Below are positions 35,088 to 46,598 of a DNA stretch of 64,000 nt, piece after piece. How positions within the stretch are numbered: the first letter of the stretch is position 1; the number at the start of each line of letters is the position of its first letter. Source of the stretch: Heliocybe sulcata (lineage: Eukaryota; Basidiomycota; Agaricomycetes; Gloeophyllales; Gloeophyllaceae); contig ML213510.1 in the NCBI GenBank assembly GCA_004369045.1, forward strand, positions 1,026,004 to 1,090,003, written 5' to 3'. The notes under the pieces were generated by a model. It was not told the origin of the DNA, did no database searches, and was given only the letters and a program-made list of their open reading frames with translations. The translations under genes were made by a program, and so were the position numbers.

Positions 35088-37848
35088 ATGCCAGAAAATA
35101 CGATGCCCACCAGGTCTCTGCTTAGCTCTGCGCTCTCAAAGTTGTCAAATGCTCGGCCTGCGGATCTGAAGAACACACTACGCGCCCGGCGAGACTTGCG
35201 TCCAGGGGAGAACGGGTATGGTGACGAAGAAGCGAAGAAGCAAAGTTGGAAGCAGTGGGCCGGCGAGAAATGGCGAGGGAGAGGAGGTGAAGGAATCACG
35301 ACCGAGCGGATATCCTTGTTTCCGGGATGGGCTACCAGGCGATATAGAGAAGTGAACGCTCAGAGCTGTAAGTAGCCATTCCCTGCTCGGTTATATGATA
35401 GGGACTCTATCCGAATAAACCATGCGCTGTGTGGATGAATGCGGGAGAGGAATTCGGAAATGCTGGGCTGTGGATGTGACTGCCCGTGCAGGTCTCCAGG
35501 AATCAGGTAGGGTCTATCCCTTTACTCAGAAGCCTGAACGCTGAACGTGCGATGGTGCCTTGCGACCAACTCATCCTCTCGCAGTTATAAACTGGCATTG
35601 AACTCGAAGCTTGGTGCGGGATAACAAGTATGAGACCAATGTGCTATGAGAAAGGTGTTGATGTGTGAGATTAGTAAGTTGCAGAAGAAGCGGCCGTTCT
35701 AGCCATCGCAGCGCATGGTTTGGTCGGATAGAGCAGGTAATTTCTACTTCATCCAACATAGCTTACTTTCCGCTGTTACAGATCATGAGTTCGATGTGGA
35801 GGTGTTTGTGTCTGGGTTTGCAGTGAGCCACCGCCCTCCGGAATACGCCACTCGTGCCCAGAAGGCCTTCCTTCGAATGGCCAGAGGTGAGCTATTATGC
35901 GTCCTATAGGCAACCTTTATCCTCAGTGTAGCCAGGTTTCGCTGCATTGCCCAAGTTACCAGGTCAGCTCCCCGCTGACCCACCAGCCCTCTCAGCCGCA
36001 GAACAAGACTTCCTGCGGAAAAAGCCTCTCCCTCCACCGCCTTCCGATATCCCGGACGACTACGAAGTTCAGACTCTGGAAGCATCCTTGCGTCTTGTTG
36101 CCGCTGAAAACGAAGAGCAGCAGAGCAGCGGTGTCGAGGAGGGCAACTTGGACTTCGAGGACCAGTCAAGCTCCACTCCTTCATCTGTATCCTCCTCTTA
36201 TGCCTCGTCATCTTCGATGGGACCCAACAGCCCTTCTGTGCCTGATGCCGGCCTGCTACCTGCCGCTGTGCGTCAAATGCATGCCAATCTCGAGTCTCGA
36301 TTGGAACCCTTCTGGACTACAGCTCTCTCCGGACGCTTGGTCCGTATCTCGGTATACACGTCGCCTGTTAATACAGAGACACTCCCTACGCCATTGATGA
36401 CACAGGACGTGCTCACGGGTCCTGACGGTTATTTCCAGAACACGGTGCTGATATCCTGGAACAGGGTCTGCGCCTATAATATACATAGGACTTTGGCCGA
36501 TACATCGAAGGAGCACGAGTTCTTTGTCAGGACTGAGCTGCTCCTGCCTCCCCCACCGCAAGCATCTTCGTCCGCGGCAGCGTACTACACTTCCAATTTT
36601 GCATTCCAGTCTCGGCATCTTCCTGCGGATCTGCCCTCGTCAGGCATCCACGTACCACTTGCGCATGCGCCGGTCCGAGTCATTTCTGACATAGACGACA
36701 CTGTTAAATTGTCGAGCGTTCTCAGCGGTGCGAGAGCAGTGTTCCATAATGTTTTCGTGAAGGAGCTCAAGGACGTCGTTGTCCCTGGTATGCCGGATTG
36801 GTATATGGAAATGTGGAAGAGAGGGGTAAGGTTTCATTATGTGGTAGGTACTTTCCTATCGGTTCCGGTTTGTACGTGAGTTCATATTGCGCATAGTCGA
36901 ACGGTCCTTTTGAACTGCTGCCTGTCATCAACGATTTCATTCAAATATCCCATCTTCCGCCAGGTATGTCAACGAGTTACGAATAAGCTAGCTCTTTCGC
37001 TCATGTAGTACCACATTCATACAGGATCTCTCAAGCTACGTTCATATGGCGGCCGCTCGCTATTCAATGGTCTCCTGTCAACGCCCGCCGCGAGGAAGCG
37101 TTCCGGCGTTCTAAGCGTCCTCGAAGCCTTCCCCGAATCGCAATTTTTGCTTGTTGGGGACACTGGTGAACAGGACCTTGAACTGTATGCTGCAATAGCT
37201 GCGGAACGGCCGAAGCAGATTCTCGCCATATTCGTCAGAGATGTCAGTGTTGATGAGAATGCAGATCCGGTCGACGATCCAACAGGTCAGAGTTGGAAAC
37301 CTCCTGCTCCGACGACGCTTGATAGGAACACGACGGTGAAGCCCGCTAAGGGCGGCCGGATGCCGGGCCTTACCCCGCTGGCGACAGGCAGAGGAATCCC
37401 TAGGCGGGTGGCCTCGGATATGGTCTCTCCGTCCTCTGCCACGCCTACGTCGAGGCCAACCAAAGCGCACTCACTGAACTTCGACCAATCTCCCCTTGCT
37501 TCCGCCGACGAGCCCCCGGATTATTTCAGCTCCAGCAGTACGCCGTCGACGCCCCTGTACGCCTCGAGTTTCTCCAACGAACCAGAATACGCCGCTTCAA
37601 TATCCTCTGATGCACCCTCATCCACGCCTTCATCCCGTCGCTCGTCCCGGATATGGATCCCAGGCGCATCACGACAAAACTCGATGCAATACGCTATCTC
37701 TGATACGGAACGTAGGCGGCTGGAGCTACAAACAAGAATATGGAAAGCAAGGAGCCAGATTCCGTCGAGCATACGTCTCAGAATATTCCGCAGACCGGAA
37801 GAGTGCGTGGAAGCGTTCGAGATCCTTGGGCGGATGCAAAGTAATTAG
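35088..37848 (+). CDS. APP1: App1-type phosphatidate phosphatase (DUF2183)
   Basis: Mg-dependent phosphatidate phosphatase that in yeast is found at actin patches and links lipid turnover to endocytosis. Five exons (35088-35367, 35782-35886, 35936-36843, 36897-36963, 37025-37848) total 727 residues. ISLFPGWATRRY and FDVEVFVSGFAVS are the N-terminal conserved strands. An acidic/Ser-rich linker and a beta-rich region (GRLVRISVYTSP) follow. The HAD-like catalytic motif is VISDIDDTVKLS, matching DxDxT, and SNGPFELLPVINDF and FLLVGDTGEQDLELY provide later catalytic segments. The Ser/Pro-rich C-terminal tail is probably regulatory. The first intron is 414 nt, far longer than others nearby, although direct joining keeps frame. 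The gene converges on SEC72. Confidence 0.92.
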
Positions 37849-37997
37849 GAAGATACACAAGGATGGACGGACTACATAGATAGAAGACAAGCGAAAGGGT
37901 GTCCAGGTAAAGTGGGGATAATGATACAGCCATGTACCAGCAGGGCCAGCACAGTGTAGGTATCGGGGAAATCTGTAAGTTCGGAGCACGTGTAGCG

Positions 37998-38882
37998 CTA
38001 TGACTGGAGGGGAGAGGTCGCTCTTGCAGATGCCTTTGCCTCCTCCTCTTTTTTGATCATTCCGTTGATTTCGGCTAGGTATCCATTCATTTCCTATATA
38101 ATGTTCCATCAGCACCATGTATATTGGTACTTCTTCGAGACACGGACTACGCACCGCATTATTTGGCTCGAACTGCAAGCCCAAGTTGATGGCATCCCTC
38201 GCCTCCTTCAGTTCCCTCATCTCCACCAATGCTTTCGCTTTTCTGAAGTGCCCCTTACTCCATGGCCGCTTGAGCTGGATGACTGTCTCCGCGTCGACCA
38301 GAGCACCTATACGGTCTCCTGCCTCAAGGTAGGCAGCCGAGCGATTTGAGATGACCGTGGAAAGTTCGTCGCGAACGAGCTGGCTGGCTTCCCATGGTGG
38401 ACGCTGCATTGCGTAGTTGGCTGCCAAGGTGTACTTCGAGATGGCCTTGTCATATTGCTTGTTCTTGTACAGTTGCTATATTGACATCATAAGTATTGGC
38501 TCAGCAATGGGTGTATGCTGGAACATACATTCCCCTCCTCCTTGGTGGTATTTATCACTTGTGAGAGCTTCGGCGTAACGATTTGAGGTGGAGGTGGACA
38601 TCTCAGATTCGGCTGCGAGATTAATAGCCTTGCTATCCGGTTCGTCATAGTGAAATCGACATCGCAGTCTGTGCACTTCTCCAGTTTATTTTTCGCACAG
38701 AAGACCTGGCTCTCATTAGGGCCCCCAACCACAAGGTCCAGTGGTCTGTAGTCCGCGTCGATCAGGGCTTGGATGACGGGGTCTGCTTGAGGCACAGCGG
38801 CCTGTGGCTGGGGCTGTGGTGGGCCATGCGTATGCATCGGTTGGCCAGGTCCATGCGAGTGCATCTGTTGCGGTTGGGCCAT
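37998..38882 (-). CDS. SEC72: Sec72-like TPR subunit of the ER post-translational translocon
   Basis: A peripheral subunit of the Sec62/63 complex that docks cytosolic Hsp70 at the ER. Three exons (38882-38529, 38475-38155, 38093-37998) total 256 residues. A His/Pro/Gln-rich start is followed by VFCAKNKLEKCTDCDVDF and a TPR region: NQLYKNKQYDKAISKYTLAA, STVISNRSAAYLEAGDRIGA and KGHFRKAKALVEMRELKEA, which are typical TPR helices with the basic Asn and Arg residues that clamp an EEVD-type tail. The ATG at 38882 was chosen because the preceding in-frame residues are a Ser/Leu repeat, probably CT-rich 5' UTR. Identification rests on domain arrangement and length. Confidence 0.88.
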
Positions 38883-39075
38883 TGTGGGCGACAGGGAGAG
38901 AGATAAGCTGAGTGAGCATGCCAGCAATGCATTCAATTTCCACGTCCCCGCCACCGACGCGATTCGTGGGAAATGACGGCCTCATGGGACTGAACAATTA
39001 GCGCGGGAGCGCGTCGCGGACGACGTCCATCCTCTGTTCTCTGGCTTTCTCAACTCTGGAGACTGCAGGCGTACA

Positions 39076-40722
39076 ATGTCGCCGAAATTGAGGCTTACCA
39101 GGAGGAAATCCCGCAAGGCTCCTCAGATGATGGATGAGGACGAACCAGTCGAACGTGGGGATGTCATGGAAGCAGACGCGGATCAGGAGCAAGTAGATGG
39201 CAAGGGTGGCGTACCAGAGGCCCATGGACACTCGAGCGCGCAAACTGGAAAGGAGGCAGAGGTATGGGATGCATTCAAGGAGGAATTCTTCGAAAGTAAT
39301 GTTCGAATTACTTGCTTAAATGACAAGTCGGCGCTCGCGGTCGGATAGAATATCGCTCATGTTGAACTTAGCCGTGGAGCAACTACCATTGTCATTAGAA
39401 AGACATTTTGCGCTGCTGAAGGAGCTAGACGAACACGTGCATGGTGAGTACTGGCAGCTCCAGAATGCTTGAGCGCGCCTGACACTGATTGCGCCGCACC
39501 CTAGAGTACCACTTCTCCCTTCTACCCATGCTTCAACGGTATACAGAGTGGCGAAGACTCCGAGCAGGCATCATCTCCTCAAGTGAAAATCAGAGGGAGG
39601 TCGCTGAGCAACTGGAGTCGGCAGAGGCGATGGATGTCGATCCACCGACAAGTACTACAGCCGAACCAGTGAACCCTGTGCCAATTCCCTCTCTCACCAA
39701 CGGTGCTCTGAGATCTCCGTCCAAAGCCCCTAGCAGAATGGCCTCTTTAACTCCTGCAGCTGCGGAGGGCATTGCGCAGCTGCCACCGTCTTCGAAACTG
39801 TCGGAGCAACTGCCTCAGAATTCAACACAAGCACAGGTGCTGCTCTCAAGAGTAGCCAGGCTCTCCGAAGAGATGGTTTCTGCCTCTCAGGAGAAGATCA
39901 ATGTCGCAAAGTCCGCTTATGATACAGTAAGTCCATCTGCCATCTACTTCTGTGGCACACGACAACTAAGTCTGCCATGAACCAGGTTGACAGACACATT
40001 CGCCTACTAGACCAGGCGATTCAGGAGCAGGAGCTCGCTCTTTCACATGGTCTCAGACCGGGTACTCAGCCAGCACCAATAGTACTTCCTGACTTGGCTG
40101 TTCCCAAGGGGCGGACACGGGCACAGCTCAATTCCGCATCGAGCGATCCAGAGAATATAGTCGTTGATGTGCTCGACCACGCTGACACCGGCGCGGAGGC
40201 GCAGGATGCCCCAGCAATGGGGATCGTCTCCGAAGTCCAAGGAGGCCGGGTCGCGCCGACTTCGGGAAAAAGGAGAGGACGGCGTCCCAGGATGAAGCAG
40301 CAAGATGAGAAGCAGGAAGATGTGGCTCCGTCGGAGCGTGCGGCCACTAACGTCAAGTCCGTGAAGCTGAGGATGGCGCCCGTAGTCACGGATCCGGTGC
40401 AGGGGGCGCTCGAGACGATGGCCAATCCGGACGAACCACGGTACTGCTTCTGCAATCAAGTGTCTTATGGGGAGGTATGTAGCGGTGTCCATCTACTACT
40501 ATAATGATGATAACCGTCTTAATAGATGATAGCTTGCGATAATGAAGATTGCGAGCGGGAATGGGTGAGTGAACTCGCTCGATGCCAATGGCTGGTCTGA
40601 CGATTGCTCAGTTTCATTACGGATGCGTGGACCTTACTGTGCCTCCTCGCGGCAGGTGGTTCTGCAGGGAATGCAAGGAGGCAATGTCAAGACCTAAGAG
40701 AGGCAGAAAAAAGCGGCGATGA
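39076..40722 (+). CDS. ING-family PHD-finger chromatin protein
   Basis: Subunit of a histone acetyltransferase or deacetylase complex that reads histone H3 Lys4 methylation. Six exons (39076-39295, 39372-39443, 39505-39926, 39986-40474, 40526-40564, 40612-40722) sum to 450 residues. Exon 1 ends WDAFKEEFFE and joins VEQLPLSLERHFALLKELDE, the ING N-terminal helix pair. A basic linker with SGKRRGRRPR precedes the C-terminal PHD finger: [32 protein letters not shown], ending GRWFCREC; all Cys4-His-Cys3 ligands are present and the Tyr of YCFC can form the aromatic cage. It could be the Yng2 or Pho23 orthologue; I cannot decide between them. Confidence 0.92.
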
Positions 40723-41164
40723 GACGTGTCGGTTTGTATACTTTCACTTCATTTCTGGCGCGTATCCTCTCTACAGCGTTTCTTTGCTCTAATGTATTCT
40801 ATGCTGTTGTGATGATGAATCGCATTCCAAGTATGCCATGGTGGAACGATTACGCGGATGTTCCATGTCATGGGTCGGAAAGAGGGTTCGGCTCTCGGGT
40901 TCTTGTTCGACCCGCTTATGAGGGCCGAGCGGGCCAAGAAAACGGCTGAGGTACTTTGTCAGAGCAATATTTGTCTTGGCAAGGAGCAGGCCATTGCAAT
41001 CATTTTGTTCGATCATGTACCCGCAGATACTACAGCCTCATCATAGCACCAAGTGCAAACTTGCGCGGGACCAGGTTGTAGCAATTGTCATTCCTATGCG
41101 TGCTACGCGGCCAAGTCCGCTCGGGCGTTGCGGGAGGCGGGTCCCCGGCTTAGATAAGCCTTCC

Positions 41165-41187
41165 GGCGGACCGTACAGCGGTCCGCC
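41165..41187. promoter_or_regulatory. Palindromic CGG-N13-CCG operator-like site
   Basis: Arms GGCGGACCG and CGGTCCGCC are perfect inverted copies around a 5-bp centre. Inverted CGG triplets are the usual target of Zn2Cys6 activators. The site is about 75 bp upstream of the TATA element and 255 bp upstream of the aspartic protease ATG. Confidence 0.45.
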
Positions 41188-41260
41188 AAGTCTCTCGGTT
41201 CCCATACGCGGCAGGCGCGGCAGTGCGCGCGATCTCCTTGAGCGTGCTGGCTGCGGAGGG

Positions 41261-41267
41261 TATAAGG
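41261..41267 (+). promoter_or_regulatory. TATA element of the aspartic protease gene
   Basis: TATAAGG preceded by GC-rich DNA and followed by a CT-rich run, 181 bp upstream of the ATG. Position and consensus only. Confidence 0.5.
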
Positions 41268-41441
41268 TCTTCTTGTTTCCATTTCTCCAACGCTGGACGT
41301 CCTTTCTCCTCAGCTTTCATTCACTTCAAACACACACTGACCTTCAAGCTCGCAGCGCGAGGACTCGACTCACCGACTAACGTATCGCTTACGACTAATC
41401 ACCATCACCACTGGTACTGACCTCGACTCGACTCACACATC

Positions 41442-43147
41442 ATGCTGCCTTCATTACAATGCACGCTGGCTATCTTGCTTTTGATGGCTTCTGATGCTCT
41501 GGCTGCTCCGAGACCTGCTATGGGCTCGACGACGACTATCCCACTTGTACGGAAGAGGCACAATCGCCGGACGGAGAAGGACTGGGGGGCATGGGCCCAG
41601 AATCACCGAGAGATGCTCATAGGCAAATATGGCGGCTCTTCTTCCGGAGTTGCGAAGCGTGGTAGCGGAACAAACCTGTGAGTCGCTTCTTCTGCCTTTG
41701 GAGTGCCACATGCTCATTACCATGTAGTATCACGAACCAGAATGCAGACTCAAGGTATGTATCTCGTATATGCGTCCATTATCTGCTGGCTTACACAGTC
41801 GTCCCGCAGCTACTACGGTTCCGTCGCTATAGGAACACCGCCTGTCTCCTTCAATGTTATTCTCGACACCGGGTCTTCGTGAGTCGCAGCACTTCGTTGG
41901 GCATCGGAACGCTATTCTTACGACGGTTTATAAATAGCGATCTTTGGGTAGCAGACTCGGGCTGCACAGTCGGATGCAAGTCTGTACCTAAATTCACTTC
42001 CTCATCATCGTCAAGCTTCAAGAATCTCAGCAAACCATTCAACATCCAGTATGGGTCGGGGCAGGCTGCTGGTGTCCTCGGGCAGGACACTGTCCAGATG
42101 GCGGGCTTCTCCGTCGCGAACCAGGTCTTTGGCGTGTGCAGCGCGGTTTCGTCTGGGCTGCTGAACAACCCTGTGTCCGGGCTGCTTGGACTTGCGTGGA
42201 ACACTATCGCGACGTCGGGTGCGACGCCCTTGTGGCAGACGCTGGCCGGCAGCGGAGCATGGGATTCGCCTGTCATGTCCTTCCAGTTAACTCGGTATGT
42301 CTGCGAAGGAAACCTACCATCGTCCAGTCTGCTGACCGTTATATTGCAGCTTTGTCGACGATAATGATGCTCAGGGCCTAGAACCTGGAGGAACTTTCAC
42401 CATGGGCTTCGTGAATGAATCTCTGTACACGGGTGCCATCGACTTCCAATCCATTCCTTCCGGACAAGAGTCTTATTGGATCTTACCACTGACTGGTACG
42501 TTCCTACGTCGCTCTCGGGCATCTCGTAGTGTCTGACACGCCCGCGTCTTGCAGCACTCAACGTCCAGGGCAACACACTTACGTTCTCCAGCTCGTCGAG
42601 CTCCTACGCGGCCATCGACACCGGCACCACGCTGGTGGGCGGCCCGCCCAGCGCCATTGCACAGCTGTACTCCCAAATCCCCGACTCGGCACCTGGCACC
42701 GGCCAGTTCGAAGGCTACTACACGTACCCATGCACGACGGAGGTCAACGTCTCCATGTCCTTCGGCGGGCAGTCGTGGTCGATCAGCCCTAAAGACTTCC
42801 AGCTGACGCAGCTGTCGAGCACGCAGTGCCTCGGCGCGTTCTTCGAGCTGAGCACGGGGGGGAGCGCGCCGGCGTGGATCGTGGGGGACACGTTCTTGAA
42901 GAATGTGTACTCGGTGTTTAGGTTCAACCCGCCGAGCGTGGGGTTTGCGCAGTTGAGTCAGGGCGCGCTGGCGATGGACGGGGTGAATGGGCCGTTGCCG
43001 AGTGCGACGATTGGGAGCGCGGCGGCGAGTGTGAGCGCGAGTGGGGCGAGCGATGCGTTGAGTAGTGGGGCGGGGAGGGTGGGCGGGAGAGGGAGGTGGG
43101 CGGTGTTGGGGCTTGCGGTTGTGGTGGGTGTTGTGGCCGTGCTTTGA
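41442..43147 (+). CDS. Pepsin-like aspartic protease with a GPI-type C-terminus
   Basis: A family A1 protease of the secretory pathway. The signal peptide MLPSLQCTLAILLLMASDALA is followed by a propeptide with dibasic sites (RKRHNRR, VAKRG). Short exons then give YYGSVAIGTPPVSFNVILDTGSS with the first active Asp, DLWVADSGC, and the flap region FNIQYGSG. The second catalytic motif AAIDTGTTLVGG and the late WIVGDTFLKNVYSVF strand are present. About six introns of 50-60 nt. The last roughly 70 residues are Ser/Gly/Ala-rich and end in a hydrophobic stretch (WAVLGLAVVVGVVAVL), as in GPI-anchored yapsin-like proteases. Cell-wall or plasma-membrane location is inferred. The promoter has a palindromic CGG site. 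Confidence 0.93.
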
Positions 43148-43604
43148 TGTCCCGTTGATGTGCTTTGAGGTGGACTTTGTGTTGTCGCTGTTGGGTAGCA
43201 TGGACTACTCGTGTATATATACTCCATGGACTGGATCTAGGACGGTTTGCATATCTTGTAGATGTGCTTTAGTTAGTATTGCTATGGGCATCAACTTAAT
43301 GGCACCCATTACGGACGTACCACTGTTAGAATATCTAAGTGGTATATCGAACGTCACTCAGGTCCGCTTCTGTTGTACGCGAATGGCTGCTGGAATACGT
43401 GCCACATGTCCATGCCAGGGAGAGTATGATAAGTCCGACCAGACTTGCAGGAACGTCCCTTCCACGTAGATATGCAGCATTACACCTCAGCCACTTCACA
43501 CCAGAGAGATGGATATCAAATGAAATGGATAAGAGAATAAACTAATATAAGATAGTGATACAGATGAGAATACAACACATGTGCCCGGGACGCCGACTCT
43601 AAAC
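43148..43604. other. Intergenic between convergent protease and histone H3 genes
   Basis: About 460 bp holding the two 3' flanks. AT-rich near 43520-43580. No gene, repeat or RNA feature recognised. Confidence 0.5.
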
Positions 43605-44149
<545 letters not shown>

Positions 44150-44422
44150 TGTGGTCTGGAGGGCCGCGACTTGGGATGGTGGTGGTGGTGGTGGTGGTGG
44201 GGATGGGTAAGTGGGAGGCGGAGGAAGGTGTGTGGGAGCTTATATATCCGTCGCGGGATGTGTGCACGTGATGCACGCGGTCAATCAACAATCAACGAAA
44301 CCTTATAATTCAGCACAGCCACTTGGCGCGGTATATAGAGCCCGGGGGCGCTTGGTGGCGGCCACATCCCACTCGCCTCATCCTCATCACTTTAACTTTA
44401 CCAACACTTTATCTTAGTCGAC
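44150..44422. promoter_or_regulatory. Divergent histone H3/H4 promoter
   Basis: A 273-bp shared promoter. Minus-strand ATATATAA at about 44240-44247 is placed 90 bp before the H3 ATG; plus-strand TATATAG at 44332-44338 is 85 bp before the H4 ATG. Between them are a perfect CACGTG (44265-44270) and a tandem AATCAAC-AATCAAC (about 44283-44295), which may be histone-gene regulatory sites. Co-expression of the pair in S phase is expected from the family and layout. Confidence 0.75.
44176..44202. repeat. (GGT)n microsatellite in the H3 5' leader
   Basis: About eight GGT units in a row, 30-50 bp upstream of the H3 ATG (ACC repeats on the H3 sense strand). It lies between the H3 start codon and its TATA element, so it should be transcribed into the 5' UTR. 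Confidence 0.9.
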
Positions 44423-44921
<499 letters not shown>

Positions 44922-45485
44922 GTGTGGCTTCTATCATCTGCTTTCCTGTATCACTCTTGTATCGTTACTGTACTTTTATTTATTCTTTCCTATCTCTGTC
45001 AATACACTATACCCCCGGGTATTGCGACTATGGTGGCTGCGTGACTTGGCATGAAAGTGATGGAGTCCCTACGTTGCTCGTTCATGGAGAAGAGATATCT
45101 CGCCGTGCCACACTCACGCACGTGACCTGTATGTGTCTCATCCCGGGAGTTTGTTCCACGATCTTTCTCGACACCATTGCTTTTGCTCTCGCAGACATTT
45201 TTCTCAAGAATGAGCAACACTTCGCAGCGTCACGCAGCCAGTTCGTAGTCAAGTAGGGTAGTGTTCCTTGAATACATGGCTGCGGATGGCACGAGTGCAT
45301 GTGAGGTATAATAAGGTTTGCACTCTCTGCAACCCACCTCGTAACAACGCCGACTATGCGCCTATCCGACGAGCTCTATGCGATGACTAAGGTGCTCCGA
45401 CCGTCGGGCTGATGGCCAGCAGAAAGCTCACCGCAATTTCTCCGTCCCCGCGATAAGACCCGTCTCCAGCCTGACGAGCACGACG
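44922..45485. other. Intergenic: H4 3' flank and F-box promoter
   Basis: About 560 bp. AT-rich just after the H4 stop, as expected for its 3' UTR. No histone stem-loop was recognised, and no other gene. Confidence 0.5.
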
Positions 45486-46598
45486 ATGGCCCTGCTGCCC
45501 ACCGAAACCTGGCACGCCGTCTTCTCCGCCCTCCCGCCCGCGTCCCTCCTCGCCGCCTCCCTCGTCTCCCGCCACTGGCACGCCATCGCCGCCCCCATCC
45601 TCTACGCCTCCCTCTCCATCACAGACGCCCTCGCACCCGCACCCGCCCGCACAGACGCCCTCCTCGCCGCCCTCCTCGCCCGGCCCCGCCTCGCCGCCCA
45701 CACCAAGCACCTCCACCTCCGCTGGCACGCCCCCGCCGCGCCCAAGTCTCCCTCCCCCGACCCGGCCCCAGCAGAATCCACGCTGCACACCCTCGCCCGC
45801 GTCCTCCCGACGCTCACCGAGCTCCTCTCCCTCGACCTCCTCCTCGGCCCCGCCGGCGCATGCGTCCCGCCCAGCGCCCTCCTCTCCCCCTGCCGCTTCC
45901 CCGCCCTCACCTCCCTGTCCCTCGCCGGCCTCGCCCCCTCCCTCGCCACCTCCCTCCCGCCCTTCCTCGCCGCGCACCCCACCCTCACCCACCTCCGCCT
46001 CTCCGACACCCCCTCCCCGCTCCCCCTCCCCCCCTCCGCCCTCCCCCACCTACACGCCTTCGCCGGCAGCCCCGCCACAGCCGCCTCCCTCCTCCCCTCC
46101 CGCCCCGTCGCACACCTCACCCTCCTCGGCGCCCACCCCGAACGCATCCTCCCCGCCGACCTCGCCCGCATGGGCACCCGCGTCCGCGTCCTCGACCTCG
46201 CCCTCATCAGCGTCACACCCCCCCTCCTCCGCGCCGTCTCAGCGCACTTTCCCAGCCTCGAGGTCCTCCGCGTGCGCCTCGCTCTCCGGCACACCCTCCA
46301 CTTTGCCTTGTCCGGCATCGTAAGCCCCTTCCTCCTCTCCCCCCATTGTGCACAGACCCTCATTCCTGACCAGGCCCTCCTCGCCGCGCTCACCCCCGTC
46401 CTCTCCTCCTTCGCCCTCCTCACCGAGCTCGACCTCTCCCCGACCGACGTCCCAGGCCGTGCCCAGCCCGCCGAGGAGCACAGCCTCTGCGCCACCTACG
46501 CCCGCGCCTGCCCGAGCCTCATCAGGGTCGTCTTTCCCAGCGGCGCCGAGTGGTGGCGGGGAGGCGTGGACGGGCTCTGGGTGGGGAGGTGTTTGTAG
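45486..46598 (+). CDS. F-box protein with leucine-rich C-terminal region
   Basis: A 370-residue frame. The first 45 residues form an F-box: LLPTETWHAVFSALPPASLL followed by VSRHWHAIAAPILYASL, with the usual Leu-Pro, Trp and terminal Leu positions. The rest is Leu-rich and resembles degenerate leucine-rich repeats (for example LTSLSLAGLAPSLA, LTHLRLSDTPSP, LEVLRVRLAL). F-box proteins recruit substrates to SCF ubiquitin ligases; this one's target is unknown. Composition is unusual: third positions are almost always C and the coding strand is extremely C-rich. A 36-nt segment (46321-46356) starts GTAAGC and ends CACAG in frame, and could be a very small intron; either form keeps the frame open. 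Confidence 0.82.
   Translation: MALLPTETWHAVFSALPPASLLAASLVSRHWHAIAAPILYASLSITDALAPAPARTDALLAALLARPRLAAHTKHLHLRWHAPAAPKSPSPDPAPAESTLHTLARVLPTLTELLSLDLLLGPAGACVPPSALLSPCRFPALTSLSLAGLAPSLATSLPPFLAAHPTLTHLRLSDTPSPLPLPPSALPHLHAFAGSPATAASLLPSRPVAHLTLLGAHPERILPADLARMGTRVRVLDLALISVTPPLLRAVSAHFPSLEVLRVRLALRHTLHFALSGIVSPFLLSPHCAQTLIPDQALLAALTPVLSSFALLTELDLSPTDVPGRAQPAEEHSLCATYARACPSLIRVVFPSGAEWWRGGVDGLWVGRCL

Larger units (their letters stand above)
40723..41441. other. Intergenic: protease promoter with two hairpins
   Basis: About 720 bp between the ING stop and the aspartic protease start. It holds an inverted repeat GGCTTAGATAAGCC (41147-41160), a 23-bp palindrome with 9-bp arms (41165-41187) and a TATAAGG near 41261. 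The last 130 bp are pyrimidine-rich. No coding frame has a domain. Confidence 0.6.

Noticed and set aside
38998-39300. Hydrophobic minus-strand frame (WYATLAIYLLLIRVCF...) opposite ING exon 1
   Set aside because: Its hydrophobicity is the mirror of the acidic codons of ING exon 1; the sense exon joins in phase to the ING helix, so the antisense frame is a shadow.
39320-39443. Alternative ING start at an ATG at 39320 (MTSRRSRSDRIS...)
   Set aside because: Plausible at first, but exon 1 from 39076 splices in phase at 39295/39372 and gives the conserved WDAFKEEFFE-TVEQLPLSL junction.
45387-46495. Glycine/Arg-rich frames of 220 and 297 codons antisense to the F-box gene
   Set aside because: Products of the extreme C-richness of the sense strand; no start context or domain.
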